The notes below the pieces were generated by a model, which was given only the letters and a program-made list of their open reading frames with translations, ran no database searches and was not told the DNA's origin. Positions 18,551 through 26,555 of a stretch of DNA of 64,000 bases are shown here, piece after piece. The stretch's first letter is position 1, and the number at the start of each line of letters is the position of its first letter. The position numbers were made by a program, and so were the translations under genes. Origin of the DNA: Martinezella rhizogenes (lineage in GTDB: Bacteria > Pseudomonadota > Alphaproteobacteria > Rhizobiales > Rhizobiaceae). The DNA is taken from the NCBI RefSeq assembly GCF_007002745.1, contig NZ_SGNY01000002.1, positions 620,001 to 684,000 on the forward strand. The letters run 5' to 3'.

Positions 18551-19119
18551 CGTTCCGTTTCCTTTGTCGTCTGGGCGATCATCCGGGCCTTGAGAGCCGC
18601 CCTGTCGCCACCTGCCCTGCCATCATCGGCCAGAAGATCGGCAAACCAGATGCCGTCAGCCGCAAGTCGCACCATCTCCAGTACCACCCCGTCATCCGTA
18701 TCTTTATGACGGGCAAGACGTCCTTCGACCCAGCTGGTCCACATGCGCCGAAGCGACGGCTCACCGACCATGGAAACCGAGATTGCCGCCCATTGCCTGC
18801 CCGAATCCCGGTCACGATCATCGAAAACCGCCTTCACATAGGCCCGCGTGAAGCATCCATAAGCTTCACAATCCTGTGAGATGAGCGCATCGATTTCCGC
18901 GTCCAGCGCCGAAAGAAGGTCAGCCATGACGGCCTCCAGCAAGGCCTGCTTGGAGGGAAAATGGTGGAACAGCCCACCCTTCGTCACCCCGGCCGCATCG
19001 GCCACCGCCTGTATGGAAAGTGCCGCAACACCCTGATCAGCAGCAAGTTTCGCCGCGCAGTCAAGGAGGCTGCGACGCACGATCTCGGGCTGTTTCTTTC
19101 GTTCGTGAGCATTTGTCAT
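18547..19119 (-). CDS. TetR-family transcriptional repressor of the adjacent SMR pump
   Basis: A 190-residue regulator. Residues about 12-58 form the TetR helix-turn-helix with SLLDCAAKLAADQGVAALS and DAAGVTKGGLFHHFPSKQALL, and the remainder is a ligand-binding helical domain with the TetR_C-type 'CEAYGCFTRAYVKAVF' region. It is translationally coupled to the SMR gene. Known behaviour of such pairs is that the repressor represses its own operon and releases DNA on binding a pump substrate; here that is inference from gene order. An A+T-rich stretch with TACTTAATTAAGCATG near 19191 lies upstream and could hold the operator. Confidence 0.9.
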   Translation of the reverse strand: MTNAHERKKQPEIVRRSLLDCAAKLAADQGVAALSIQAVADAAGVTKGGLFHHFPSKQALLEAVMADLLSALDAEIDALISQDCEAYGCFTRAYVKAVFDDRDRDSGRQWAAISVSMVGEPSLRRMWTSWVEGRLARHKDTDDGVVLEMVRLAADGIWFADLLADDGRAGGDRAALKARMIAQTTKETER

Positions 19120-19298
19120 GCTTCAAAACATACCGGATGGTAGGTTTCTTTTCAAGGAAATTGTGAGGGCAGCAGACGGGTTGAAATTCATACTTAATTA
19201 AGCATGAAAGCGATCTCTAAAGTTTTAGCGGTTTTGTTGCCGGAAAGTGTCAGTAAAACTTGAAATCAACAGCGGCGGTCAAACAAAAGGGGCGGATT

Positions 19299-20606
19299 AT
19301 GTCGGGAACGGTCAAACGGGGAATGGCGGGAACATGGGTCTTCGCGCTCGCCTTCTTTTGCGCGTTCCTCTCATTGCAGGCATCGCCGGCGCAGGCCGGC
19401 TACGCCCATTTCATCATGGATGCCAATACCGGCAAGGTTCTGGCGTCCCGCAATGCCGATGTGCTGAACCACCCCGCTTCGCTCACCAAGATGATGACGC
19501 TTTACATGACCTTCGAGGCGCTGCATGCCGGCCGCATTCGCTGGGACCAGAAGATAAAGATGTCCAAGAATGGTGCAGCCGTCATCCCCTCCAAGCTTTA
19601 TGTGCGCCAGGGCCAGACCTTCACCGTGCGCGAAGCGGTTTATGGCATGATCGTCAAATCCGCCAACGACATGGCAGAGGGCATGGGCGATCACCTCGGC
19701 GGCTCCGAGGCAAGGTTTGCCGAGATGATGACCCGCAAGGCCCGCCAGCTCGGCATGTCGAAAACGGTGTTCCGCAACGCTTCCGGCCTGCCCAGCAAAT
19801 CGCAGGTGACGACGGCGCGTGACATGGCGAAGCTCGGCCTTGCGCTGCAGCGCGACTTCCCCAAGGAATATGACCTCTTCGCCATGGAATCCTTCAGCTT
19901 CCGGGGAAAACGCATCCGTGGCCACAATAATCTGATGTATCGTTATCGGGGCATGGATGGCATCAAGACCGGTTATACCAATGCCTCCGGTTTCAACCTC
20001 GTCAGCGCCATCAATGACAATGGCCGCCGCGTCGTCGGCGTCGTGCTAGGCGGCAAGACCGCGCGCAGCCGCGATGCGCAGATGGCAGCCCTTCTCGACA
20101 AGGCCGTGCCGCAGGCATCGAGAAGCCGCAACACCGAACAGCTCGTCGCCAGCGCCAATGTCAGCCGCACCTTCGATGTGCCGCCCGCAGCCGTCCCGAC
20201 CGCATCGGTACCATTGCCGATGTTTGCCGAACGCCGCTCCGACCCCGTTGCCACGCAGATCGCCACGGCCAACAACCAGATGGCCGACATGATCCAGGTC
20301 TCCGCCATTCCGAAACCCTCCCCCGCTGCTGCGATTGGCCAGCCCACGGGCCAGAGAAGCCGCTGGGAAGTGCAGATCGCCGCTGCCGATAGCGAAGCCG
20401 CCGCCCGCTCGCTGCTCGCCAACGCCCGCTCCAACATCGGCAGCTATGCCGGGATCGCCCCCTATACCGAAGCGGTGCAAAGCGGCTCAGCAACGCTCTA
20501 CCGCGCCCGCTTTACCGGCTTCGAAGACCAGTCTTCGGCGGTTTCCGCCTGCAAGGAACTGAAGGCGCAGTCCTACGCCTGCGTGGTGATGAACAGCGAG
20601 GGGTAA
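19299..20606 (+). CDS. D-alanyl-D-alanine carboxypeptidase with C-terminal SPOR domain
   Basis: A 435-residue periplasmic serine peptidase of family S11 that trims the terminal D-alanine from peptidoglycan stem peptides. A signal peptide ends near ASPAQA (residue 33). The three penicillin-binding motifs are present: Ser61-X-X-Lys64 in SLTK, SAN at 121-123 and KTG at 223-225. A linker rich in Pro, Ala and Thr follows, then from about residue 358 a SPOR domain (RWEVQIAAADSEAAARSLL) that should bind denuded septal glycan. The ATG at 19299 is preferred because AAAAGGGGCGG precedes it; an in-frame ATG at 19260 would add 13 residues before the signal peptide. Confidence 0.9.
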   Translation: MSGTVKRGMAGTWVFALAFFCAFLSLQASPAQAGYAHFIMDANTGKVLASRNADVLNHPASLTKMMTLYMTFEALHAGRIRWDQKIKMSKNGAAVIPSKLYVRQGQTFTVREAVYGMIVKSANDMAEGMGDHLGGSEARFAEMMTRKARQLGMSKTVFRNASGLPSKSQVTTARDMAKLGLALQRDFPKEYDLFAMESFSFRGKRIRGHNNLMYRYRGMDGIKTGYTNASGFNLVSAINDNGRRVVGVVLGGKTARSRDAQMAALLDKAVPQASRSRNTEQLVASANVSRTFDVPPAAVPTASVPLPMFAERRSDPVATQIATANNQMADMIQVSAIPKPSPAAAIGQPTGQRSRWEVQIAAADSEAAARSLLANARSNIGSYAGIAPYTEAVQSGSATLYRARFTGFEDQSSAVSACKELKAQSYACVVMNSEG

Positions 20607-20609
20607 GTT

Positions 20610-21353
20610 TTACCGCTTGAGCCAGCCATTCTCCAGAGCATCGGCCAGATACGGAATGCCGTTGACTCGCGCCATCTCGGCCATGGCCAGATTGTCGTAG
20701 CGGATATTCCGCAAATAGACCTGCCAGCCACGCCCGGTTTCTTCCAGAACCGCATAGCTGGCGAGCGGATGACCGGCCTCGACGTGATGTTCGAAGGGCG
20801 TATCGTCCTTCCAGCCGGGGCAGCCGACGCTGCCGGGATTGACGATCAGCCGGCCATCGGAAAGCTGCACCGCGCGGGGAATATGGGTATGGCCGCACAG
20901 CATCAACGGCTGGGTTATGCCTTCCGCCCTCGCCTCGATTTCGGCGAGCGGCCGCAGTTTCAGCACACCTTCCGGCGACAGCGTTTCCAGCCAATAGTCG
21001 AGATCGCCGAGCGGCGAGCCGTGGCAGCAATAGGCAACGTCCTTGAATACCATGCTGAAGGGCAGGGTTTGCAGCCAGTCCAGATGCGCGGCAGTCATCT
21101 GCGCATGGGCCGGCCTTTCCCAGCTGCCCATATCCTCTGGAGTACGCTCGATCAGTTCCCGGTCGTGATTGCCACGAATGCTGGGGATCCAGTTGCTCAC
21201 CAGCACATCACCGGTGAAACCCGCCTCCAGCGGCCCGCTGAAACAATCACCGAGATTGACGATATCCTTGATGCCAAGCCTGGCGATATCCTCAAGCACG
21301 GCTTCAAGCGCAGCGCAGTTTCCGTGAATATCGGCAATGGCGGCAAAGATCAT
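20610..21353 (-). CDS. calcineurin-like metallophosphoesterase (YfcE/MJ0936-like)
   Basis: A 247-residue metallophosphoesterase. The metal-binding motifs are in order: ADIHGN (residues 7-12), NLGDCFSG near 34, RGNHD near 60, a CCHGSPLGD motif near 108 and CGHTHIP near 152. Members hydrolyse phosphodiesters or phosphomonoesters; the natural substrate is unknown. It starts five bases after uraH ends and so is the last gene of the puuE-uraD-mntA-hepT-allA-uraH transcript, although nothing in purine ring breakdown obviously requires a phosphoesterase. It converges on the carboxypeptidase gene with a gap of three bases. Confidence 0.87.
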   Translation of the reverse strand: MIFAAIADIHGNCAALEAVLEDIARLGIKDIVNLGDCFSGPLEAGFTGDVLVSNWIPSIRGNHDRELIERTPEDMGSWERPAHAQMTAAHLDWLQTLPFSMVFKDVAYCCHGSPLGDLDYWLETLSPEGVLKLRPLAEIEARAEGITQPLMLCGHTHIPRAVQLSDGRLIVNPGSVGCPGWKDDTPFEHHVEAGHPLASYAVLEETGRGWQVYLRNIRYDNLAMAEMARVNGIPYLADALENGWLKR

Positions 21354-21358
21354 GGCAA

Positions 21359-21715
21359 TCAGCTTCCTCGATAGGTGGAATAGCTATAGGGCGAAAGCAG
21401 AAGCGGCACGTGGTAGTGGCCGCTCTCATCGGCAATGCCGAAGCGGATCGGGATAATGTCGAGAAAGGCCGGTTCGGGCAGCACAACGCCCCTGCCGCGC
21501 AGATAATCACCGGCATGGAAAACCAGCTCATATTCGCCAGCCTTGAAACTCTCGCCGACCAGCAGCGGCCCGCCATCCACACGGCCGTCACTATTGGTCG
21601 TCACCGTCTTCAGCTTCTCGCGGCGATCGCCGGAGAGCCGGTAAAGCTCGATCGTCAGTCCCTCAGCCGGCGTACCATGGGCGGCGTCGAGAACATGGGT
21701 GGTCAGACCGGTCAT
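21359..21715 (-). CDS. uraH: 5-hydroxyisourate hydrolase (transthyretin-like)
   Basis: A 118-residue transthyretin-related protein that hydrolyses 5-hydroxyisourate, the PuuD product, to OHCU. The N-terminal [13 protein letters not shown] motif and the C-terminal YRGS tetrapeptide are the diagnostic signatures, and FHYHVP-like [13 protein letters not shown] carries the active-site histidine region. Its start overlaps the stop of allA by four bases, so the two are coupled. It acts directly before UraD in the pathway, although it lies downstream in the transcript. Confidence 0.95.
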   Translation of the reverse strand: MTGLTTHVLDAAHGTPAEGLTIELYRLSGDRREKLKTVTTNSDGRVDGGPLLVGESFKAGEYELVFHAGDYLRGRGVVLPEPAFLDIIPIRFGIADESGHYHVPLLLSPYSYSTYRGS

Positions 21716-22212
21716 GGGTTGGGCTCCGCGATCATGAAGGGCTCATCGAAAAAATGCTCTTCCAGATTGTTGCCCGGCCCTTCGCGGTCGGCAACCAGAA
21801 AATCAGAAACCGCCTGTAACGGCATCAGCGGATAATGCCAGACATTGCGGCGGTAATTCACACCCTGGTCCCCGCGTGCCAGAAACACCTGCGGCCGGGC
21901 CGGACGGCCTCCGTCATCTTCCGCAACGACGACGAGGAAAGGCCTGCCGGAAAGCGGCGAAAAACTCTGGCTGCCGAACGGATGCCGCTCCATCATTTCG
22001 ATCTTGTGCGGGAATACCCGCGGCTGCCCCCGGAAGATGTTGAGGATGATGCGCGCGCCCTCGCCCGCCGCCTCGGGTGCGGCAAGCGCATGATGCCGCT
22101 CGGTCTGGCCGCCATTGATGTGCCGCATGGAAGAAGGCGTGATTTCGATCACATCGCCGAAGGATGCGAATGCCTCTTTGGTAAGGGGTTTTATGTCGAG
22201 AAAATCGGTCAA
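21712..22212 (-). CDS. allA: ureidoglycolate lyase / ureidoglycolate hydrolase family
   Basis: A 166-residue cupin-like enzyme of the AllA family that cleaves ureidoglycolate to glyoxylate and urea. Family features are [16 protein letters not shown] at the N-terminus, [15 protein letters not shown] near residue 74 and the [16 protein letters not shown] region near 114, which contributes to the active site. Length is normal. It starts three bases after hepT ends and overlaps uraH by four bases, so translation of the toxin gene and of this enzyme may be linked. Confidence 0.93.
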   Translation of the reverse strand: MTDFLDIKPLTKEAFASFGDVIEITPSSMRHINGGQTERHHALAAPEAAGEGARIILNIFRGQPRVFPHKIEMMERHPFGSQSFSPLSGRPFLVVVAEDDGGRPARPQVFLARGDQGVNYRRNVWHYPLMPLQAVSDFLVADREGPGNNLEEHFFDEPFMIAEPNP

Positions 22213-22215
22213 ATG

Positions 22216-22578
22216 TCATTCACCTTGGGCATGCCAGTTTCTGAGGAGGGAGAGACGCGCCTGTAAATCCGGAATGCTCTGCGTTATCGTTTTCCAGACA
22301 ACCGAGAGCTCCGCCCGGAAATAATCATGCACGATCAGATTGCGCATACCCTTCATCTTTATCCAGGGGATTTCCGGGTGCTGCTGTAAAAACGCGGGGT
22401 AGTGCTTGTCGAGTTTGGCAACCGCCTCGCCAATGAGGGCAAGCCCCATCATGACCGCCATCTGCGTACGCGTGTCGGAGGAAAAAGCGGCCTCATCCAT
22501 GTCCTGAATGAAATCCCGTATTCTGGACGCGGCGACATCCATATCCTTCAGATAGAGCAGAAGCCGATCCGTACTCAT
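22216..22578 (-). CDS. hepT: HepT-like toxin (DUF86, HEPN ribonuclease)
   Basis: A 120-residue all-helical HEPN protein. The R-X4-H-X-Y motif of active HepT ribonucleases is intact as Arg79, His84 and Tyr86 within MRNLIVHDYF. In characterised pairs the partner MntA AMPylates the tyrosine to silence the toxin. Its start overlaps the stop of the nucleotidyltransferase gene by four bases, the usual antitoxin-first coupling. Unusually, the pair is embedded between uraD and allA in a metabolic operon. Toxicity has not been shown here; the call rests on motif and pairing. Confidence 0.88.
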   Translation of the reverse strand: MSTDRLLLYLKDMDVAASRIRDFIQDMDEAAFSSDTRTQMAVMMGLALIGEAVAKLDKHYPAFLQQHPEIPWIKMKGMRNLIVHDYFRAELSVVWKTITQSIPDLQARLSLLRNWHAQGE

Positions 22579-22865
22579 ACCGCTTTGGCTTCCTTCAGCA
22601 CGCGCGCCTTTATATCCGAATGCAGACCGCCTGAGGTGACGACGTCGACCTCGACACCAAGCAGCGCCTTCAGTTCCTCCAGTAAACCGCCGAGATCAAA
22701 CAGTGTCGTGCCCGGCAATGCATCCACCAGAATATCGAGATCGCTGTCCGGCCGGTCCTCACCGCGGGCAACGGAGCCGAACACGCGGGGGTTTGCCGCG
22801 TTGAAGCGCTTCGTCGCTTCGCGGATGGCTTCCCTGTTGTTTTCCAGTACCTCGGAGGGTCTCAT
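22575..22865 (-). CDS. mntA: MntA-like minimal nucleotidyltransferase antitoxin
   Basis: A 96-residue nucleotidyltransferase-fold protein. The active-site signature GSVARGEDRPDSDLDILV lies at residues 30-47, with Gly30-Ser31 and the metal-binding Asp42 and Asp44 all present. The ATG at 22865 has GGAGATGAGATC upstream and starts the family-like sequence; the longer frame into uraD is arginine-rich and looks non-coding. It is followed with a four-base overlap by hepT. Known partners of this type transfer AMP to the HepT tyrosine. Confidence 0.87.
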   Translation of the reverse strand: MRPSEVLENNREAIREATKRFNAANPRVFGSVARGEDRPDSDLDILVDALPGTTLFDLGGLLEELKALLGVEVDVVTSGGLHSDIKARVLKEAKAV

Positions 22866-22917
22866 GATCTCATCTCCAGACAGCACGATCCTAGCAGAAC
22901 GGCCACCGCTCGCCAAT

Positions 22918-23418
22918 TCAGCCCTCCGGCAGCATCGCGGAAAGGCGCAGCCAGGCGATCTTTTCCACCTGCGCCGTCGCGGTCGCGGACTCTTGCGCCG
23001 CATCATTGCCGATACGGGTCTCGAAGGCGGAAAGAATATCGTGCCTGTTCAGCCCCTTGACTGCGATGATGAAGGGAAAGCCGAATTTCTGGGTATAGGC
23101 GCTGTTCAGCTCGGTAAAACGCGCATGTTCCGCCGGCGAAAGCCGATCGAGCCCCGCACCTGCCTGTTCGCTCAGGCTATCGGCCGTCAGCTCGCCCGCA
23201 ATCGCCAGCTTGCCGGCAAGATCGGGATGCGCCCGCAACACGCCGAGCCTTTCAGCCTCGGAAGCGCCACGAAACTGCGCGGTGAGTGCGGCGTGAACCA
23301 CCTTCGCCGTCAAATCCCCCTCATCCACACCGGCATCATAGGCCCGCTCGGCGATGAAGGGCGAATGTTCAAACACGCCACCGAACCGGGCGACAAATTC
23401 CTGCCGCGCCGACATCAC
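22918..23418 (-). CDS. uraD: OHCU decarboxylase
   Basis: A 166-residue helical enzyme that decarboxylates 2-oxo-4-hydroxy-4-carboxy-5-ureidoimidazoline to S-allantoin, following UraH. The active-site motifs HPDLAGK near residue 65, a glutamate in LNSAYTQKFGFPFIIAVKG (split by the strand) near 104-122, and the FETRI region near 131 are intact. The start overlaps the end of puuE by four bases. After its stop a 52-base gap precedes mntA, the only real gap in the operon, and could hold a weak internal promoter. Confidence 0.94.
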   Translation of the reverse strand: MMSARQEFVARFGGVFEHSPFIAERAYDAGVDEGDLTAKVVHAALTAQFRGASEAERLGVLRAHPDLAGKLAIAGELTADSLSEQAGAGLDRLSPAEHARFTELNSAYTQKFGFPFIIAVKGLNRHDILSAFETRIGNDAAQESATATAQVEKIAWLRLSAMLPEG

Positions 23419-24338
23419 GGAGCCACCGGCTTGTGATGTTCATGCCAGTGCCGGGCGATTTCGATCCGCTGCGGGATCCACACCTTGTCATGGCTAAGCA
23501 CATATTCGATGAAACGACGCAAAGCCGCGGCGCGACCGGGACGGCCGACAAGGCGGCAATGCAGACCGACGCTCATCATCTTCGGCGCGCCTTCAGCGCC
23601 TTCCTGATAAAGCACGTCGAAAGCATCTTTCAGATAGGCAAAGAACTGGTCACCGGAGTTGAAACCCTGCGGCGTGGCGAAACGCATGTCGTTGGTGTCA
23701 AGCGTATAAGGAATGATCAGGAAAGGCTCTTCTTTCGCGCCCTTCACCCAATAGGGCAGATCGTCGGCATAGGAATCGGACGAATAGAGAAAACCGCCCT
23801 CTTCCATGACGAGGCGCAGCGTATTGTCCGAAGGCTTGCCCTGATACATGCCGTAAGGCCGTTCACCGGTCACCTCCTTATGCAGGCGCACCGCTTCGGT
23901 TATATGTTTGCGCTCTTCCTCTTCGGAGAAATCCTTATATTCCAGCCAGCGATAACCGTGGCTGGCAATTTCCCAGCCGGCTTCCTTCATGGCCGCGACG
24001 GCTTCCGGATTGCGGGCCATGGCGGCGGTCACGCCATAAACGGTGGTGGTGACACCAAGACTTGTGAACATGCGCCACAGCCGCCAGAAGCCGGCGCGCG
24101 AACCATATTCGTAGATCGATTCCATATTCAGGTTGCGTTGGCCCGGCCAGGGCTGGGCGCCAACGATTTCCGACAGCAGCGATTCCGAGGCCTTGTCATT
24201 GTCGAGAATGCAGCTTTCGCCACCCTCCTCGTAATTGATGACGAATTGCACGGCGATGCGCGCGCCGCCCGGCCATTTCGGATCGGGAACGTTACGGCCA
24301 TAGCCCACCAGATTGCGGGAGTAATTGTCGGAAATCAT
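23415..24338 (-). CDS. puuE: allantoinase PuuE (polysaccharide-deacetylase type)
   Basis: A 307-residue NodB-homology protein of the PuuE subgroup, which hydrolyses allantoin to allantoate and replaces the amidohydrolase-type allantoinase. The opening NLVGYGRNVPDPKWPGGARI and the INYEEGGE motif near residue 34 define the subgroup. EIASHGYRWLEY near 127 holds the metal-binding histidine region, and SVGLHCRLVGRPGR near 262 matches the C-terminal end of the fold. It is the first gene of the reverse ureide operon and overlaps uraD by four bases. The 200-base gap upstream should carry the operon promoter. Confidence 0.93.
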   Translation of the reverse strand: MISDNYSRNLVGYGRNVPDPKWPGGARIAVQFVINYEEGGESCILDNDKASESLLSEIVGAQPWPGQRNLNMESIYEYGSRAGFWRLWRMFTSLGVTTTVYGVTAAMARNPEAVAAMKEAGWEIASHGYRWLEYKDFSEEEERKHITEAVRLHKEVTGERPYGMYQGKPSDNTLRLVMEEGGFLYSSDSYADDLPYWVKGAKEEPFLIIPYTLDTNDMRFATPQGFNSGDQFFAYLKDAFDVLYQEGAEGAPKMMSVGLHCRLVGRPGRAAALRRFIEYVLSHDKVWIPQRIEIARHWHEHHKPVAP

Positions 24339-24542
24339 TCAGCCACCCAAGACATCTCTCCCCAGGCGGAAACCGACTTCGGGAGACATAAACAAATCTC
24401 CAAAGTGCACCGGCCCGGAATGGGTAAACGGCGCAAACTTCGGATATGCGATGCCGAACGGTATCATCCGCATCCGGAATGTCGAGATCAATTTTGCCGA
24501 CATTCCGATGCATTTTTGTATACGATTATGGGCAGCCGTTTC

Positions 24543-25250
24543 TCAGGCAATCTTGCGGGCGGAAACGCGGCCCATGGGATGCAGCGAATGCACCCGGAAG
24601 GGCGCACCCGGTTCATCCTCGATGAAAAGCGCAAGGCTTGAAAATTGCAGTTCCCGGGTCAGCAGCGGCTCGAAAACCTTGCGCACGGCGCGCTCGACTC
24701 GCTGGCTGCTGGCAGGCTCAACACCGCCCGTCAGCGACATCTGGAACCGGAACTCATCCATCACGTGCGGGCTGCCCCAGCGGTGCAGGTTGGTGAGCTG
24801 CGAGGCTGAAAGCCGGTCCGGATCCGCCCGCTCGATTTCCGCCTCGGACAGCGGCGCGCGGTAACGGTCGAATTCCTGCACCACGCGGGCGGCAAAAAAA
24901 TGCAGCACTTCGCAGGGGCGCTCGGGAACGAGGCTGAAGACATTCCCATGCCTTGCCACCACGAGTTGTGGAAGCGTGAAAGGGTCCTGCTTGCCGGAAA
25001 AATACATCAGGTCGCGCAACAGCGCGGCCTCGGAGTGGCCCTCGGCAAGCCGGAAAGGCGCCTTGATCGTGCCATGGAAACCGTAACGGCGCGGCAGCGC
25101 CGTGTGATATGAAATCTCCTGCATGCCGAGATCGATCATGCCCGGCGGCTCCACTGCCTGACCGGAATAGGCATCGCGCCCCAACCACGCGGCGGCTGCC
25201 TGCGTCAGGGGGTCATTGGGGGTAGGCGTGAAATGAATGGCGTATCGCAT
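24543..25250 (-). CDS. DUF1045 protein, 2H-phosphoesterase-like
   Basis: A 235-residue protein of the DUF1045 family, known mainly from phosphonate operons and assigned to the 2H phosphoesterase superfamily. The first catalytic-type motif is intact (FHGTIKAPF near residue 58). The second motif, usually RFH-hydrophobic-S/T-L, reads RFQMSLTG near residue 168, so the second histidine appears to be glutamine. No phn genes are visible in the window. The gene is alone, about 100 bases beyond the end of the FAD-oxidase gene. A ligand-binding or altered role is possible. Confidence 0.78.
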   Translation of the reverse strand: MRYAIHFTPTPNDPLTQAAAAWLGRDAYSGQAVEPPGMIDLGMQEISYHTALPRRYGFHGTIKAPFRLAEGHSEAALLRDLMYFSGKQDPFTLPQLVVARHGNVFSLVPERPCEVLHFFAARVVQEFDRYRAPLSEAEIERADPDRLSASQLTNLHRWGSPHVMDEFRFQMSLTGGVEPASSQRVERAVRKVFEPLLTRELQFSSLALFIEDEPGAPFRVHSLHPMGRVSARKIA

Positions 25251-25346
25251 GCGCTGTCACCTCGCCGCAAAAGCGGCCAAACCGGCCTCGTTGCAGGCCA
25301 GCAAATAGGTGATTTGCGTGACAGATTAACGACGTGGACGGCCTGA

Positions 25347-26555
25347 TCAGCACTTTCTAAAGTCCGTGACGGCAATATTCACGTGTTGTTGAAGGCGAAA
25401 CCCGGCGGGTACGTCAGCTGTCTCCCCGCACACGGTTTGCAAGGCCGCAGCGGCAAGAAAATGGGCAAGACCGAAGCTGACCTTGAAGCCACCCGAAAGC
25501 GCGACAAGCTTCGGATAACCGGCAACCGACCCCACCATCGGGTCTCTGCCGACCGCCTTCGGCCGCAGGCCGGCCCACCGTTCCAGAACCGGTGCGCGGG
25601 CAAGCGATGGTACCACGCTACATGCTTCTGCAAGCAGCTTTTCCAGCTTTTCGTCGGTGCTGAAAGGCTCAGAAAAACAATCTTCGCTGGTACTGCCGAT
25701 GGCGACGGTGCCATCCTCATGCGGCACGATGTAAAGACCGTTGAGGAAGACGACCGGCATGGCCGGGTCGGCCGCCGCGTCAAGAAGCGCCGCCTGCCCT
25801 TTCACCGCCTGCCCAAGCGCAACACCGGCCTCCAGACCCATCGCGTCACGAAGCAGGGGAAAAGAACCATGCCCGTTGGCGACGACAACATGGCCGAAGG
25901 CAACCTCATCTCCCGAAGATAACATCGCTCGCCCAGCTTGCGGGTCGAGCGAAACCACCGAGCACCGTTCCACCACCCGCACATGTCGGGCCTTGCGGAG
26001 AAAAGCCGAGAGAAGGGCGATCATCGCGCGCGGAGAAACCCTCGCCGCCAGCGTGTCCAGCACAAAGCCGGCCTGCCCTGCCGCATCATCCACCCAGTCT
26101 GCCACCGAAGGCCCGTCGCCGACATGCCAGTGGAACCGGCGCTCACCCGACACCCAGTTTTCCCCGGCATCCCGTTCGTGCCGCTCCGCGATGCCCCGCA
26201 GATGTGGTCTCGGCAAAGGAATGATCCGGCCGCAACGGCGATAACCGGCCGAAAGCCCGGTCACGGCCTCCAGCCCGGCAATTTCCGTTTCCAGCGCCAC
26301 AAGGGCATCGAACTGGAACTGCTTCTTGTCCGACCATCGGTCCGGCATATGCGGCATCAATGCACCAAGCAGACCGCCGCTTGCTCCGCTACCGAGTTGC
26401 TCCGCCTCCACCAGCAGGGTGTCTATTCCGAGCCGTTCCGCCTTGACGGCGGCCCATAGCCCCATAATGCCGCCACCAACGATGAGGAGCGGCACGGAGC
26501 CCGGCAATCTTGGAGATTGACCCTGTTCGAAAGCAGGACTATCGGCATTAGCCAT
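25347..26555 (-). CDS. FAD-dependent oxidoreductase, MnmC-oxidase-like (DAO family)
   Basis: A 402-residue flavoprotein with an N-terminal dinucleotide-binding motif LLIVGGGIMGLWAA (near residue 23) and SGASGGLLGALMPHMP, resembling the ASGN..G.L.P loop of the MnmC oxidase domain. ALSGGFKVSFGLA near the C-terminus is the closing FAD loop of the D-amino-acid-oxidase fold. Its start codon at 26553-26555 overlaps the divergent start codon of the MnmD methyltransferase (26554-26556). In E. coli these two activities form one fused protein that finishes the mnm5s2U wobble base of tRNA. The oxidase role is therefore inferred from partner and motif; a glycine-oxidase-like activity is the alternative. 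A longer start at 26591 is in frame. Confidence 0.72.
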   Translation of the reverse strand: MANADSPAFEQGQSPRLPGSVPLLIVGGGIMGLWAAVKAERLGIDTLLVEAEQLGSGASGGLLGALMPHMPDRWSDKKQFQFDALVALETEIAGLEAVTGLSAGYRRCGRIIPLPRPHLRGIAERHERDAGENWVSGERRFHWHVGDGPSVADWVDDAAGQAGFVLDTLAARVSPRAMIALLSAFLRKARHVRVVERCSVVSLDPQAGRAMLSSGDEVAFGHVVVANGHGSFPLLRDAMGLEAGVALGQAVKGQAALLDAAADPAMPVVFLNGLYIVPHEDGTVAIGSTSEDCFSEPFSTDEKLEKLLAEACSVVPSLARAPVLERWAGLRPKAVGRDPMVGSVAGYPKLVALSGGFKVSFGLAHFLAAAALQTVCGETADVPAGFRLQQHVNIAVTDFRKC

